From NCBI GenBank assembly GCA_008802785.1, contig VUYT01000011.1, forward strand, positions 434,001 to 498,000: DNA of 64,000 nucleotides, in the 5' to 3' direction. Each line of letters begins with the position of its first letter. The stretch's first letter is position 1. This document shows positions 21,687-34,130 of the stretch, in pieces. Source of the DNA: Symmetrospora coprosmae. Lineage: Eukaryota; Basidiomycota; Cystobasidiomycetes; Symmetrosporaceae. The position numbers and the translations under genes are program-made. The notes under the pieces are model-generated. The model was not told the DNA's origin and made no database searches. It saw only the letters and a list, made by a program, of their open reading frames with translations.

Positions 21687-24600
21687 ATGGGTGCGGCACG
21701 CTTGGCTCTCGCTCTTCTCTCCTCGACGCCAGCACATCCACCGCAGACGAGAGAGGCAGGAGAGCAGACCGACGTGCCGAGCGTTGCTGTCAGCCGTGTA
21801 GGAGATACATCAGGGCCACGAGCGGGGGGCATACAGAGCTCGGCTGCTGCTGGGTGGTCGGAAATGGAGGAGGATGGGGTGCCGGCGACGACGTCAACAA
21901 TGCAGACAGGATCCACAGCAGATACAGCATCCGGGACGATGCAGATAGATGGCAGCGACAGCCATAACGCTGCAGACGCGCAGTCAGGTGGATTCATGAA
22001 GGCAGAGGATCTCGACATGGAGGAACAGCGGAATGCAGCTGCAGCTGAGGCAGTCGAGCACGGCCAGAGCACGGCTGCTCCAGGAAGGGAAGAAGGGAAG
22101 GGCCCGGAAGAAGCGGAGGCATCACCGTCAATCTCAGCATCGTCTCAGCTTCATGCTGCTGCTCGTGGTATCGCTGCTGGCGGTGATTCTCCTGCACTGG
22201 ATACCAGGCCAGAGGAGGGAGCCGCCATCGCCGACAGGACACCCTCAGAGTCTGCGAGCAGTCTCGCAGTCCCAACGACATCGACAGGAACGTCTGCTGC
22301 TGCTGCACAGGCTGCTGGTGCATCATCCAGCCATGACAGATCGCCTTCTCCAGGTAGTCGCGGGTTCCCCTCTGCCAGCCTGACCATCTCGACAGCTGCC
22401 ACCTCGTCCAACGGCCGCCGCTCGTCACCGTCTTCGTCCAATGCCGGTCGCACAATGCCCGTGCGCAGGATGACACCTCCTCCGACACCGCCTGCAAGGC
22501 CATACAGCAGCTCACAGAATGGGGCTGCCGGCTCCTCCAATGCGGGCCACCTGCACGAGGGCGGGCAGGGCTCGCGCATCCCGACAAAGCGAAAGAACTC
22601 TGGTTCGCCCGGAGTCAGCGGGAGCGGAGCACGGCTACAGGCTGCTATGAATGGGGAAGGGTCTCCACCATCGCGGAAGAGTCCAGTGGGAGTTGCCGGG
22701 AAGAGCCGCTCGTCCTCTCCGCCGCTGCTCGTCCCCGTCCACCAGCACCGGGCAGGCTCGTATTCCTCACCACCTCCGGCGAAAGTCGCCAAGCGGAGCG
22801 CATCGCCTTCGACACTTAGTGCTGGCTCGCCTCCATTGAAGGCCATCACCAACCTTTTGCCAGGGTCCGCAGGCAGCCCAGGCCAAAGCAAAGCGAGAGC
22901 CTCGCCCTCGCTGTCCGCCTCGCCATTACCTACTGCCACCTCGCCCGGCGGCAGGGCTTCACCCAAGTCGGAACGCTCAGCATCTCCTGGTTCTCCCCAA
23001 CTTGGACCGCAACCCGAGGCCAGCGGGTCAGGTAGCCCTCCAACACCTCAGTCACCGCAGCTCAAGGAGGGCGCGCTGCCTAACGGTAGTCCGCCCTCTC
23101 CGGAGATACTTGCGGCTTCGCTTGCATCCACGGCCTCTGAAGATGCACCTGGTTCTAGCTCTAGCTCAAGCAGCAATAGTACAACGAAGCGAGCCGTGAC
23201 GCAAGTAGCGGCGCCCCAACTGCAGCCGACACAAACGCCACGGCGCGTCAAGGTGTATGCGCTGTACAACTCGAACTGGATAGATCTGGGAACAGGGAGC
23301 TGTACCTACCACCGCGGGATAGCTCACCGCAAGCGGCGGAAAATCGGGAAACCAGACGATGACCCGGGCTCGTCATCATCGCCGGATAGCAGCAAGGGCG
23401 GGCTATCGATTGCCGGCCGCGCAGCGCGGGAGCGCGAAGCGGCCCGGTTAGCTGCGCTCGAGGACGATGACGACGCAGAGTACGAGGAGATTGTGCAGTT
23501 CGTGGAGCTGGATGACTCGGAGTTCGAAGGCAACTCCAGCATTAGCGGCCTCAGCAACGGGCTCGGTCTGGAAGGGCTGGAGGAAAACGAGGAGGAAGAA
23601 GCTGCCTGGATAGAAGTGCTAAAGGAGGGCAGGTGGAAAACCGACCCTGCGGCGCCAACTGCGGAAGAGCTCGAGGAGCGGAAAGCTGAACGTGCGCGGC
23701 GGAAACAGGAGAAGGCGAGTCGGGGCAAAGGGGCGAATGGGTCGTCAATCGATGAGGATGATCGGGAAGAAGGAAGTGATGACGAGGATGACCTCGAGAT
23801 CGACGAAGGCCAGGAGTACGAGCGGGTGTGGACGTCCCGCATAGAGCGGCCTTTCCCGAATGCGAAACAGGGATACGACATGCGCTCCTTCTCGCCGCAG
23901 CCTGGGTCAGAGGGCGAGAACGAGGAGGTGATTGGGCGGTACCGGCGGCAGCAGGACACGCTCATTGTTTGGAAGAGCTCGACTGTCTCGTCTCGGACGT
24001 CGTCAACGAGCAATGGCCAGAGCGGGTCCGGGCTGGACGACGAAGACGACGAAGAGGAAGAGGACGAGGACATCGAGCTCGCCCTGTCCTTCGCCGCGAC
24101 GAGCGGGTGCGCAGAAGTGTGGGAGTACCTGAAGCAGGTGCACAAGCGCTGGGAGACGTCGTACATCGAGCGCACGCAGAAGCTCGCCGAGGCGATTCTC
24201 GCACAGCACTCGACGGGCAAGACGGCATCCTCAAGCTCAGCATCGCCCAGTACTGCCAACAGTTCGGGTGCTGCGGGGTCAGGCGCAGGGGCAGCCGGCA
24301 GCAATGGCAACGGCGCAGGTGCCGGGCTAGGCGTAGGTGCCGTAGCCAATCTTGGAACGCCCGCGTCGCAAGCCAACCAGATGCCGAATCCGGAGCTAGG
24401 CAACCTCGCAGAATGCGAGAAGCGCCTCAAGCTGGGCTCGCGCACCGCCGTCGGCCGCGAGAAGCTGGCCCATCTGGTCACGCAATCTGTGAGTGCCCGA
24501 GCAGCGCAGCCTCGTCTTTCTGAGACGACTGCAAGTGACGATTGCTGACATGGTCATCTGCCAGGACTTCTGCAAGCGCCTCTTCGAGAGTTTCCGAGAG

Positions 24601-27146
24601 GCTGAAGACCTAGAGTCGTTGCCCGACCTGCATCTCCTCTGCACCATCATGCATGACATCTTCAACCTGAATGACCAGACGCTATGGGAATTCCTCCTAG
24701 CCGACGAGGTCTTCTTCGATATTGTCAGCATTCTCGAATGTAAGGCCACTTCCGCTCATCTTCGTCCGTGGTATCGAGATCCTGCTGACATCTGGTCTAC
24801 CTGGCAGACGATCCGGACTTCCCCACCATGAAAGCATCGTATCGTGCGCATCTCTCCGATCCGAGCATCTTCATCGAAGTCGTGCCCATCCGGAATGAGT
24901 CCATTGAAGAAAAGATCCACCAGATCTACCGCCTGCAGTACCTGAAGGACGTCATCCTTCCTCGAGTCCTCGACGACTCGGCCTTCTCCATCATCAACTC
25001 GTTCCTCTACTTCCACCAGGTCGACATCGTTCAGTGGTTCTTTGCCAACCACAAGTTCTGGGAGGACCTGTTTGGCTTTTTCCCCATCGCGGAAAGCAAA
25101 GGCAAGAAGCCTGGAAAGGCAACAGAGGCGGCAAAGGCAGAGGACATTGGCGATGCCGGAGTCAGCAAAGATCCGTCAGCCAGTCCGGCTCCGATTGGCA
25201 ACGAGGTGACACAGAAGCAGCAGGATGCCATCGCCTTCCTGCAGTCATACGCTCAGATGACCAAGCAGCTCCAGCCGAGCATGCGCACAACATCATTCCG
25301 GAAGTTATCGGAGGCCGGTCTGCTGCGCATCCTTGCGTACGCGTTGAGCAGCCCAAAGATGCAGGACAATCAGCCGATCCGGGTAGCAACCGTCGAGATT
25401 CTCGTCCTTGTCGTCGACCATGACACCAGCAGCATTCGCAATTTTGTGCTCAAGGAGAATGAGAAGGGCAAGAAGGGCACCTTGATGAGTGCGCTCATCG
25501 AGGCCTTTCATCGAGAGCAAGAAATCGGCATCAAGGCACAGCTGGCAGAAGCGATCCGCGTGCTGCTCATTCCGCCTGGAGAAGTGTCGGCTACGGAGGT
25601 GAGCGTTGATACAGCAGTCGGCTAGGCTCCCGTCGGAGCCCTCTTGACTGATGTTGCATCCGCTGGTCCCCCTGCAGACCGCAGCAGCACGAACACGGTC
25701 AGACGATCCTAACGCCGACAAGTTTCTACAGTACTTTTACGATAGCTGCGTCACTGAGCTTCTCGAGCCACTCACGAAGGGCCTGCAAGCACCGGCGACG
25801 GAAGATGCGCTCCTCGACCTTTCGCCAATCCAGATCGCCCTTTATGCACACCTCTGCGATCTCATGTGCTTCTTCGTCACTCAGCATACATTCAGGAGCA
25901 AGTTTTTCATCCTCTCGACCAACGTGTGCAGCAAGGTTGCCCTCCTCTTGCGGGCTCGGCCGAAGCACGTTAGGCTGGGTGAGTAACGTGCACTCGCCCA
26001 TACACAAGCGAGCCGCAGGGCTGATGATCTGTCTTTCCGCTTGACAGCTGCATTGCGCTTCTTCCGTGCCTGCATTGGCCGAAACGACGACTTCTACAAT
26101 CGCTACATGGTCAAGAACAGCATCTTCCACCCGATCTTTCGGCTCACCGTTTCTGAGATTGTGGCCAACAATCTGCTCTCATCGGCATGCCTCGAGATAT
26201 TCGAGTACATCCGAGTGCAGAACGTCAAGATTGTGCTGAACCACCTTGTCGACTCGCTCGGGCCGGAACTGCAGGCGCTGTCTGATGAAGTCCGAGACAA
26301 GATCAGCACTTTCCGATTGCTCTTGCTCAAATGGGCACAGAACAACGATGCCGAAGCGGTGTCGTCGTCAACGACCAAAGAGGTACTGGACAGCCAGGAC
26401 TTGCAAGAGACGTCCTCCGAGACGGCTGCTGCAGTCGATAGCTCGTCTTCGCCGTGAGTCCCGCATACGAACAAGAACTCTGTATGTACGCTTGATGCTG
26501 ACTTCCCTTCAATGACAGGATTTCGGGCGTAAGGACGGAGGATCGCTCACTGTCTAAGGAAGAACAGAACTACTTTGATGCTGAAGAGGCGAACGACTCG
26601 GACTCGGAGGAAGAGCTCGGAAGCCAGCTCTCCACTTCGTCGTCCCTGAAGCGGTCCGGCTCGTCGACGCTCCTCTCCCGCTTTACGCCAGCAAAGTCCG
26701 CTGCGAGCGATCTCGGCACCGAATCCGCGGATCCGCTGCTCCGCAACAAACGGCAGAAGCTGGATGACTCGAGTCCTGTCAACTCTGGTCGACGTGTGGT
26801 GTCCGCGCCGTCTGCTGTGTCGACAGCGAGCGAAGCTGGCGGCTCAGTTTCCCCGACCGTCTCGACCGTTCCGCTGCCTTCTCCAGCCCCCGAGACCGAG
26901 ACAGATCCGGACCAAGAGCTGGCTCGGATACGGGAGAAGCGCAAGCGGGCTGAGGAGGAGGAAGAAGAGGCTAGCGATCTGCTCGCCGCAAAGAAGAAGA
27001 CATCACCTTCGCCTACCCCAGGCGCTCCTTCCTCGACCCCTACTGTTAAGCTCGAGGGTAGCGATACGCTGCCGAAGAATGGTCTGAGCCTCGCAGGTGG
27101 CGTTTCGCACAAGATCAAGCTCTCCTTTGGCAAGAAGTCGGCTTAG
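21687..27146 (+). CDS. PSY2: Protein phosphatase 4 regulatory subunit 3 (Psy2/SMEK)
   Basis: Substrate-recruiting subunit of PP4, acting in DNA-damage recovery and signalling; mainly nuclear. Exons 21687-24488, 24565-24739, 24808-25598, 25678-25978, 26048-26453 and 26519-27146 close in frame (up to 1,700 aa). The EVH1/PH-like domain starts at RRVKVYALYNSNWIDLGTG and is split by an acidic insert before RYRRQQDTLIVWKSST. The conserved SMEK core follows (DFCKRLFESFREAEDLE, TIMHDIFNLND, FLYFHQVDIVQWFFANHKFW, RFFRACIGRNDDFYNRY). The tail is Ser/Glu-rich with basic clusters that could be nuclear signals. About 510 low-complexity Ser/Pro/Ala residues precede EVH1. The family usually begins at EVH1, so the true start may be downstream (for example the ATG in MPVRRM near 22456). 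Confidence 0.9.
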
Positions 27147-27571
27147 GCGGTCTCCGGTACTCGGCTTCCTGGTCGAGATGCTTAAAGCCCGGTCATTGAA
27201 GCTTCTCTACCCATCATCGCCGACCCCTGCAACATTCCTTATTCATTTGCTCTTTGCTATCCCTAGGTGCCCTGTCATTCTCCTCTTGGCCTTTGGGCCC
27301 CAGTCAATCGTTTGATTTCTAAGTTGCATGGAAGTTGCGCTCCTGCGACAGGCTGTAAGCTAGTAAATCGAAGCAAATGTACAGAACCGTGGGAGCATCG
27401 ACTTGTTCAGCGCATGGGCTGCAATGTCCCCGGCGGTGGCGTCTGACGCGCGATTCGACGAATCCCCTTGACAACCGCTCTCTCCTTCGCTCCGACCCAC
27501 ACCACAAATACGAACCGACTGCATCTCACCTCACCTCATACGCACGCACACACCGATAGATAAGGAACAGC
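27147..27571. other. Intergenic, PSY2 to F-box-like gene
   Basis: 425 bp. 3' flank of PSY2 and promoter of the next gene. Nothing specific seen. Confidence 0.5.
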
Positions 27572-29149
27572 ATGTCCGCGCTCAATCTCGCTACACTTCC
27601 CCTCGATGTCCTCGAGCCGGTCGTCTCCAACCTCGAACAAGGAGACGCTAAGCAGCTGTCGCTTACCTGCAGCGCCCTGCGACAGGCGACCATGCCGGAG
27701 CTGTTCTCCACCTACTTTGCTGCTCTTGCAGGGAGGGAGCAGGCCGGGCAATGTGCAGTCGATGCTGCCAAGGCGCTCCGTTACTTGCGGGCGAAGCCTC
27801 AGGCGAGCTTTGGCACAAAGGCAGCCGGCCAGGACCCGACATGCGGGTCCTACGTACGCAGACTGTCGATCGACCTGGACACTTCTTCACCCTTTCTCAA
27901 ACGGTGCATGGAGGACGAATACGACTCCTACGATGAAGACGCATCATGGGACGAATTCGACGACGAGGAGCTTGCCTTCATCGCACGGACTGGAGAGATT
28001 CCGACCAAAAATGGCGTTAAGAAAGCCAAACGCTTCTCACGCTCGGCTCAGCACGTCGGCGAGTTCCTCAGGGTTCTCGCTCTTGTTCTCAAGGCTTGCC
28101 CGAACGTCAAGTCACTCGAGCTGTCCTGCTGCACTATCAGTAACAGCGTCATCGGGAAGGTCACACGCGAGCTGGATCACATCAAGCAGATCCTGCGCGG
28201 CCTGGACAAGCTTGAAAGCTTTTCATACAGTGCTGAGAAGGGCGTGGAGGACGACGGGTGGTTTGAGTTACCCCTGCCGCACCTCCCAGCGTCAGCGAGG
28301 ACGCTCGACATTGGCGTCAGGCTGGCCGCCACTGCGCGCGACCCATTCGACAAACCAGGCGAAGGCCCGGCCACAGTCCCGCGATATAATGTCGACATCC
28401 TCAAGATCAACAACGGCGACGAGGTCCTGGCCTCGGAGGCTCATCCTTTCGCCGCACTCGCCAGCCGTCTCCTTGCGCGTGCGCCAGACGTGCACTACGT
28501 CGAGTTGTCAAGCTGGATCACTACAGTAGATCTCATTGCTAGCGTGTGCTTTCCGCTTGGCCTGCGACGACTCAGTCTGCGAGCCGCCGATTGGTCGAGG
28601 GTTAACAATAATCCCGTTCCCGCACTCAAGGCCGCTGCCACGCTCAGGCACGTCACTATCGTACAGCCTTGTGACAACCGCGGATTCGGAAACGCAAGCA
28701 GTCTCCTCACGCAGCTGCCCGCCGACATAGAGATATTGGAGGTCGCAATCGGCTCGTCGCCTGGAAGCGAGTCCTCTACGATTGCGCTCAACAAGCTTGT
28801 CGAATCGCTGGAAGACGTCACCTGGCTTCCGCATCTCAGATACCTTTCAGTAGATTGCGGATCCCTGCTATGGTCCAAGCATTACGAGAAGGGTGCAGCC
28901 TCCCGCTCGCAACTGGAGCAAGCCATCAAGTCCCGCGGAGGGCCGCTCATCCAGCTTCGAGGCAACTTGTTCACGCGTGAGCTGTTCCCGCTGCTGCTCT
29001 CATACGCAGGCGTAGGAGATGACACAGATTTCCGCAGGGGAGACTGCCCTGAGCGAGCGCCTGTTCTAGGCGCCGCACATTATTGCACGTCAGCACGAGT
29101 CACAAGGGGGAGTCACCGCATTTCCGGAAAGGCGGGCGAGCGAGATTGA
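27572..29149 (+). CDS. F-box-like protein with leucine-rich C-terminal region
   Basis: Probably an SCF ubiquitin-ligase adaptor; the substrate is unknown. One uninterrupted exon of 525 aa. The first 40 residues (LATLPLDVLEPVVSNLEQGD, then LSLTCSALRQ and PELFSTYF) fit the F-box pattern L-P-x-(E/D)-(L/V)-(L/I)-x-x-(V/I) and the downstream C-x-x-L-R. An acidic segment (SYDEDASWDEFDDEEL) follows at about 115-132. From about 170 on, irregular repeats such as CPNVKSLELSCCTIS, LGLRRLSLRAADW, LPADIEILEVAI and LPHLRYLSVDCGSL look like degenerate LRRs. No signal peptide. The lack of introns is unusual beside its intron-rich neighbours. The last 50 residues are Arg-rich and not LRR-like. Confidence 0.65.
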   Translation: MSALNLATLPLDVLEPVVSNLEQGDAKQLSLTCSALRQATMPELFSTYFAALAGREQAGQCAVDAAKALRYLRAKPQASFGTKAAGQDPTCGSYVRRLSIDLDTSSPFLKRCMEDEYDSYDEDASWDEFDDEELAFIARTGEIPTKNGVKKAKRFSRSAQHVGEFLRVLALVLKACPNVKSLELSCCTISNSVIGKVTRELDHIKQILRGLDKLESFSYSAEKGVEDDGWFELPLPHLPASARTLDIGVRLAATARDPFDKPGEGPATVPRYNVDILKINNGDEVLASEAHPFAALASRLLARAPDVHYVELSSWITTVDLIASVCFPLGLRRLSLRAADWSRVNNNPVPALKAAATLRHVTIVQPCDNRGFGNASSLLTQLPADIEILEVAIGSSPGSESSTIALNKLVESLEDVTWLPHLRYLSVDCGSLLWSKHYEKGAASRSQLEQAIKSRGGPLIQLRGNLFTRELFPLLLSYAGVGDDTDFRRGDCPERAPVLGAAHYCTSARVTRGSHRISGKAGERD

Positions 29150-29358
29150 CCGATACACAGAAGCTGGGATGTGCATACTAGTACAAGCGCGAGTCGTCTC
29201 GCGGCCTCATTGCTAGAACACAGTCAACTCGGACATCGGGGAGTTTGCTAACGAATGTAGATACGGAGCGGGCTAGGCCAGAACGAAGACAGAGCAGGAC
29301 GAGCTGCTGGAATGATACAGATGTGGTTGAAGGGAGTCTGCAACGATGTCATGTCACT

Positions 29359-30741
29359 TCATGCCGACTTGGCCGAGGACTGGAAGCTTTCGAGCTCTGT
29401 CGAGTCGCGGAACCCCTTGACTGCCGCGAACGGGGCGCTCTGTCTGCCCGGCACGGCTCTGTCAGCGGGCGCGGTGGCCGGCGGCGACGTTGTGCGATGC
29501 CGCGGGCTGCTCGATCCGGTCCGTTGATGCCGTGACGATGCGGTGGCTGATGAGGCGATGACGGCTTCCCGCCCGCCTAATGACTGTGCCTCGGAGATTG
29601 TCATCAGGATCGGCGCGTAGACGATGACGCTGTCTGTGCTGTCGTGCGACATGGAGCGCCGCCGCGTCGTCTGCACAGACGGCGGAGCTGGGCCTTTGAT
29701 GGTCTCGAACGAGTCGGTCGAGCTGTTTGAGCTCGGGACGGGCGAGGGTGGGACGATGTTCAGGTGCGGGAGGGGCGAGCGATACCCTGATGCGTCGAAG
29801 CCGGAGGGCAGGAGCATGATGCGGCTCGCGGGCTGGCTGGGATTCTTGAAGGAGAGGTTGGGGCGGACGGTCGAAGCGGACGAGGAGCGCGAGTGGCGCC
29901 CGGGCAGTGGCGGCTGCGAGCTCGCAGGATGGCTGGATCCTGCCGTTCCTGCGCGTTGCCGCGCTCCTCCTCCTGCTGCTGTTGGGTATTCGTACGACGA
30001 TTTGGGCGTGCTGGTCGGCGATTCGAGGCAGATGCGCCCTTCTGCAGCATGGGCGCGGCGGTAGTACGACCAGATGAAGGTGCTCGCGGTGATGCGGACA
30101 TAGACGGCGATCCCGCCCAGCAGGAACAGCACGGGTGCGATGCCGAATGCAAACTTCTCCTCGCAGCTCTCCAGTCCAGAGCCGGGCGAGGCTACGATTC
30201 CGCCTCCGAGCAGGGCATCGCCTCGGGAGAGGTGCTCGCACACCCGGCGACCCAGGTGCGAAGGGGACGAGAGCGTGACGAGGGCGAAGCAGAGGACGAC
30301 GAGGGTTGTGAGGATTGCGTCGATGAGCGAGTGCACCGCAAAGAGACGGAGCGAAGGGTGGTGTTTCTGTGTTGCAGTGCGCGAAGAGTGTCAGCATGTT
30401 GCGTGCGCCGCTGAAGACCGTCCGGGCAGGCAGGCAGGGCGCGCGTGCGTGACGAGGCTCGGTCCATGTCAGCACTGCACACACAAAGCGCACACGCTGA
30501 CCTGGAGGATGCCTCTGGCAGCGAGCGCGCCAACGACAACTGTCCCGATGAACCAGATTCTGCAGGCGTAGATGCCCATCTGCAGCAGGTCATTGTGGTC
30601 CTCCTCATCCGGATCCTCGTCGTCCCCGGTCAAGAGGTTGCCGACGGCCATCAGGGCCGCGACGCCGTAGAGGACATTGCCGGCAGCGAGGAGGAGCATG
30701 GATCTATGAATGGACAGAGCCATGAGCCTGAGGATGAGCAT
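29359..30741 (-). CDS. Four-helix membrane protein with long Ser-rich tail (unrecognised)
   Basis: Function unknown. Exons 30741-30502 and 30366-29359 join in phase 0 (ILQ|KHHPSLRLF) to give about 415 aa. Four hydrophobic segments are visible: SMLLLAAGNVLYGVAALMAV, WFIGTVVVGALAARGI, IDAILTTLVVLCFALVTL and FGIAPVLFLLGGIAVYVRI. An acidic loop (GDDEDPDEEDHND) lies between the first two. About 230 residues of Ser/Thr/Pro/Arg-rich tail follow, probably cytosolic and phosphorylated (STDSFETIKG, RRRSMSHDSTDS). The start could be 30723 instead (MALSIHRS), or lie in an unseen upstream exon. Tetraspanin-like topology, but no CCG motif, so I do not call it a tetraspanin. Confidence 0.65.
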
Positions 30742-31426
30742 GCTGCAATGCTGTATGAGGCGCTGCTGCTCACCTCGACTGACGCCCCTCCTCAGATGCC
30801 GTCGACCGATGCCCGGACGGGTCGACGCCGGGCATGGCTGGAGTCAGCAGTCGCGGATGGTGCTGCTGGGTGTGGTCGTGATGGCTGCAGCGGTGTGGAC
30901 CGTATCTGATGGAGGATGCAGGCGATGCCTGTGCTCGAGGAGGGTGATGGTATGGATCCAAGCGCAGTCGCCGCGGTGATTGTGCTGCCATGATGCAGTA
31001 CTCGTAGCAGTGGATGCGCGCTTTTTGTGGCGAAATCACCGAGGCGAGGGGGGATGGGGATCTGCTTGATGCTTGTCGCAGATGCACACAGCGTATACTT
31101 ATACGGGTAGAGCAGAGGTCGCAGACACATGAATACGACACTGACAAGCTTTACAGTGCACGCACGCATGCTCGCTTCCTCCGCCCAAACATCATGCATG
31201 ACACGTCCGACAGAAGTATAATAGACACAAAAGCTCGCTTCGCTCGGCACCCGACGAAGCTCCGTCATTGGCGTCATCCAGCTGTGCTGCACCTGCTCGT
31301 ATAATACTCGAGTACAGTCATGCTCGCATTGATGGTGGCGCGCGCAATCTCCGGATCCACGCGACGCTGCTCTTGACCGTTTCAATCGCAGATCCCCTCA
31401 CTCTCCGCACGACCTTAGGCCTGCCC
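30742..31426. other. Intergenic, four-helix gene 5' side and ferric reductase 3' side
   Basis: 685 bp. Minus-strand open frames occur but overlap each other and resemble no protein. Presumed promoter of the four-helix gene. Confidence 0.5.
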
Positions 31427-34130
31427 TCACCAGCCAAACGTCTCTGAGTGGACCGAGATGCCTCCACTGCAAGTACGCGTGGTCAGCATACGCACTGGTT
31501 TCACATACGCAGGACAGCGCGCTCACGCTTGATAGGCCAAATCCTGTCGACACTTGGAAGCGGCATGCCGGGACTTTGGAACCCCCCAAACAAAGCGCGG
31601 ACATCAGTCTTGGGCATGCTGTTCGCAAAGCGCATGAAGGATGCGGAGAGGTGCTCACGGCAGAGACCAATGATGCTGGCCCGCAGGATAATACGACTGC
31701 GCCGCCTCCGATGCCTGAACCTGGAGAAGTTCCCTGCTGTTCCGCTAGCAGCTGGTCTAGGAGGCTCAGGAGATCAGGTCTGCCGGCGTGCAGGCTGAGC
31801 GAGGTGCTCGGAGCCCCGTCCTTTCCGCCAAAGGTCCATCCTGCATCAGGTACGATGGATGAGCTATCGTAGACGAGCACATCGAGCATCAATGGCGTCT
31901 TGCTGGCAGCCGTTCTAGCGAGCTCGCCCAAGAGGTCGACAAAGTACCGATTGCGTTCGAGTCCGCGCAGCACGTAGACCACGCGCACGCGTGAGAGAGC
32001 GCATCGACCGTCGGCACTGTTGGCGATGATCTCCTCGAGCGCATTGAGTACGCAGGTGACGCCGCTCCCGCCAGCGACGAGCATGGCAACCTCGGCATCT
32101 TCGAGGGATGGGCAGGAGGATCCGTAAGGACCGTCGACCGCGACGGAGATCCGCACCTCCTCGACATCTGCCCGCTGGAGCTCGTTTCGGAGCGTAGGCG
32201 TGGACGAGCCGCTGGCTAGTGAGCCGTTCTTGTCGTCAACGAGCTGAAGAGACGACCGAGAGGAGTCGGACCCGGCGGCCTCGTACAGACTGGCAGTCCA
32301 GTCTCCACACTTCTTCGAGTACAGCGTCAGGCCGCGATTCGCTTGAGTCTCTGGTATAAAGTCGGCAGAATTGGCAATTGTGAAGGGGTGGACTGGTCAC
32401 ATGTCGTCGACGAACCCGTCAGCATCCGCATTTCCTGGCACATCGATGCTGCAGACCCACCTTCCCACACGTGCCTTGCCGTCAATCGCCTGATCCACAC
32501 ATGCTGGCCGGCACCCCAGCCGGACTGAAGACCTTCTATCGAGATCTGCGTGATATCACCGGCGCGCGGGACGACCGTGGCGGTGCGCACACGGGTGCCG
32601 GCCAGTCTGAAGACGAAATCGAATGCAAAGATGGCGATACACGAGATGATCCACGGCTGCGCCCATTCGACGTGCATGCTGCGGGGATGACACAGATGGC
32701 ATGTCAGCATGTGCCCGCGTCCGCGCATTGCCGACCTCTGTATGGAACGCACTAAGTCGCGACGACCATCGCGATCCAGCCTGCAATGTGCGAGAAGAGG
32801 AAAAGGCGGTACGCATGCTGCCGGACCGTCCGAAATGACGTGAAGAAAATGACGAGGCATGCCACGAGCGCTGCAAGCCCGGTCACCTGCAGAGGGGCAG
32901 TCGTCAGGGCGAGCCGCTGTTGATCCGTATACCCTGCGGAGATGCGCATCGATGTCAGCGTCGGGCTGCCACAGAGGAGATACTGCTAATGTCGGTGATA
33001 GCACTGACGCTTGATATACAGCCCGGAATGCAGGATGCTGCAGGCAGTGATGCACCGTCCGGCGAAGCGGTGCAGAAAGTTGAGCTTCACGTACGACTTG
33101 CCGACAATCGCCGACAGCAGGTTGTTCTTGGTCGCCAGCAGGAAAAGCACGGGCATTTGTGCTACCCTGTCATCAACGCAGCGCGGCAAACTCTGCATTA
33201 GCTTCGACGCGCGTCACCTCTCAGATAGGGCAGGACGCACGCGATCCTTCCCGAGCGCACCGGGTTCTTGGCCTGCTCGTTCGCCTGCGCAAAGGTCGCG
33301 GCAAAGACACACGCCAGGTAGACGACCAGGACGACGCATTGTCCAATAGTGAGGCTCAAGAACGGAATAGTGGGCAGGAGGTAGGCATTGTACCAGCCTC
33401 GGAGGCGGGCCTCGAAGCGGGGAGTCCTCCTTGCGGGCCGGAGATGTGACTGCTCCGTCTTTGGCAGGGCTGCAACCGTCGAGCTGGTGGTACCGGTTGA
33501 AGAGGCAGGCTTTAAGCGCAGGTACCACCCTCGAGTAATGCGGTGGTTGATTATGCCCCGGAAGATGAGGCGAGCCCGGACTAGCGTGTAGAGGATGATG
33601 GCGAGAGCGAGCAGGGCATTGAAAGCGTACGGCCAGAGACGGTTCGGTGGTCTGAAGGCAGCCTTCTCCGCTGCCGTGGCGGTCCTCGCTGGCGGATAGA
33701 TTTTGGCCGTTCGTGTAGCTCCGTGAGCAGACGTGGCTGCATAGGCAGCGGCGGCCGGGTCGAGCGTGTAGTCGGGACATGTGAGGCGAATATAGTAGAA
33801 ATCAGCCGCAGGGAGGCGGACAATGCACCTCGGAAGCTCATGCCTTCATTCGAAAGAGAGGCCAAGGGCGGCCAGCTGCAGACGTACAAGGAGGAGCAGA
33901 AGCGGACATTGTGGGAGTCTTTGAGGAGTCGTGTAGGTCTGTAGAGCTTGGAAAGCGACGTGACTGGCTTCTTGAATGACCGTAGCGATGTAACCAGGCA
34001 ACTGTGCAGACGAGGAGGACAGGAGGGAAAAGAAGAATGCGCTTCGAGCTCGACCAGCGAGGCGCTCCTGGCGACCGCAAGCGAGCAGAATCTGCATGCT
34101 GCAAGTGTGGTGCGGGACCTGTCGAGCCAT
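31427..34130 (-). CDS. Ferric-chelate reductase (FRE/NADPH-oxidase superfamily)
   Basis: Plasma-membrane flavocytochrome that reduces Fe(III) or Cu(II) for uptake. Resolved exons, all closing in frame: up to 33241, 33166-33009, 32933-32753, 32678-32461, 32392-31659, 31608-31583 (26 nt) and 31466-31427. Helices include PYAFNALLALAIILY and LPTIPFLSLTIGQCVVLVVY; the haem region has LNFLHRFAGRCITACSILHS and LFLFSHIAGW. The FAD site is HPFTIAN and the NADPH site VAMLVAGGSGVTCVLNAL. The C-terminus GISVHSETFGW is typical. A 60-residue linker rich in Ser/Asp separates FAD and NADPH regions. The N-terminal exon is unresolved: the frame from 34130 meets a stop near 33846, so a further intron must lie there or the start is elsewhere. 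No paired iron permease is in view. Confidence 0.85.

Noticed and set aside
23324-24481. 385-codon minus-strand open frame opposite PSY2
   Set aside because: Ser-rich mirror of the acidic, GC-rich PSY2 coding strand; PSY2 itself has strong family matches here.
29462-30493. 343-codon minus-strand frame overlapping the four-helix protein
   Set aside because: Arg/Pro/Ala-rich shadow frame; the alternative frame gives four clear membrane helices and an in-phase splice.
29359-30741. Tetraspanin identity for the four-helix protein
   Set aside because: Topology fits but the large second loop with CCG is absent.
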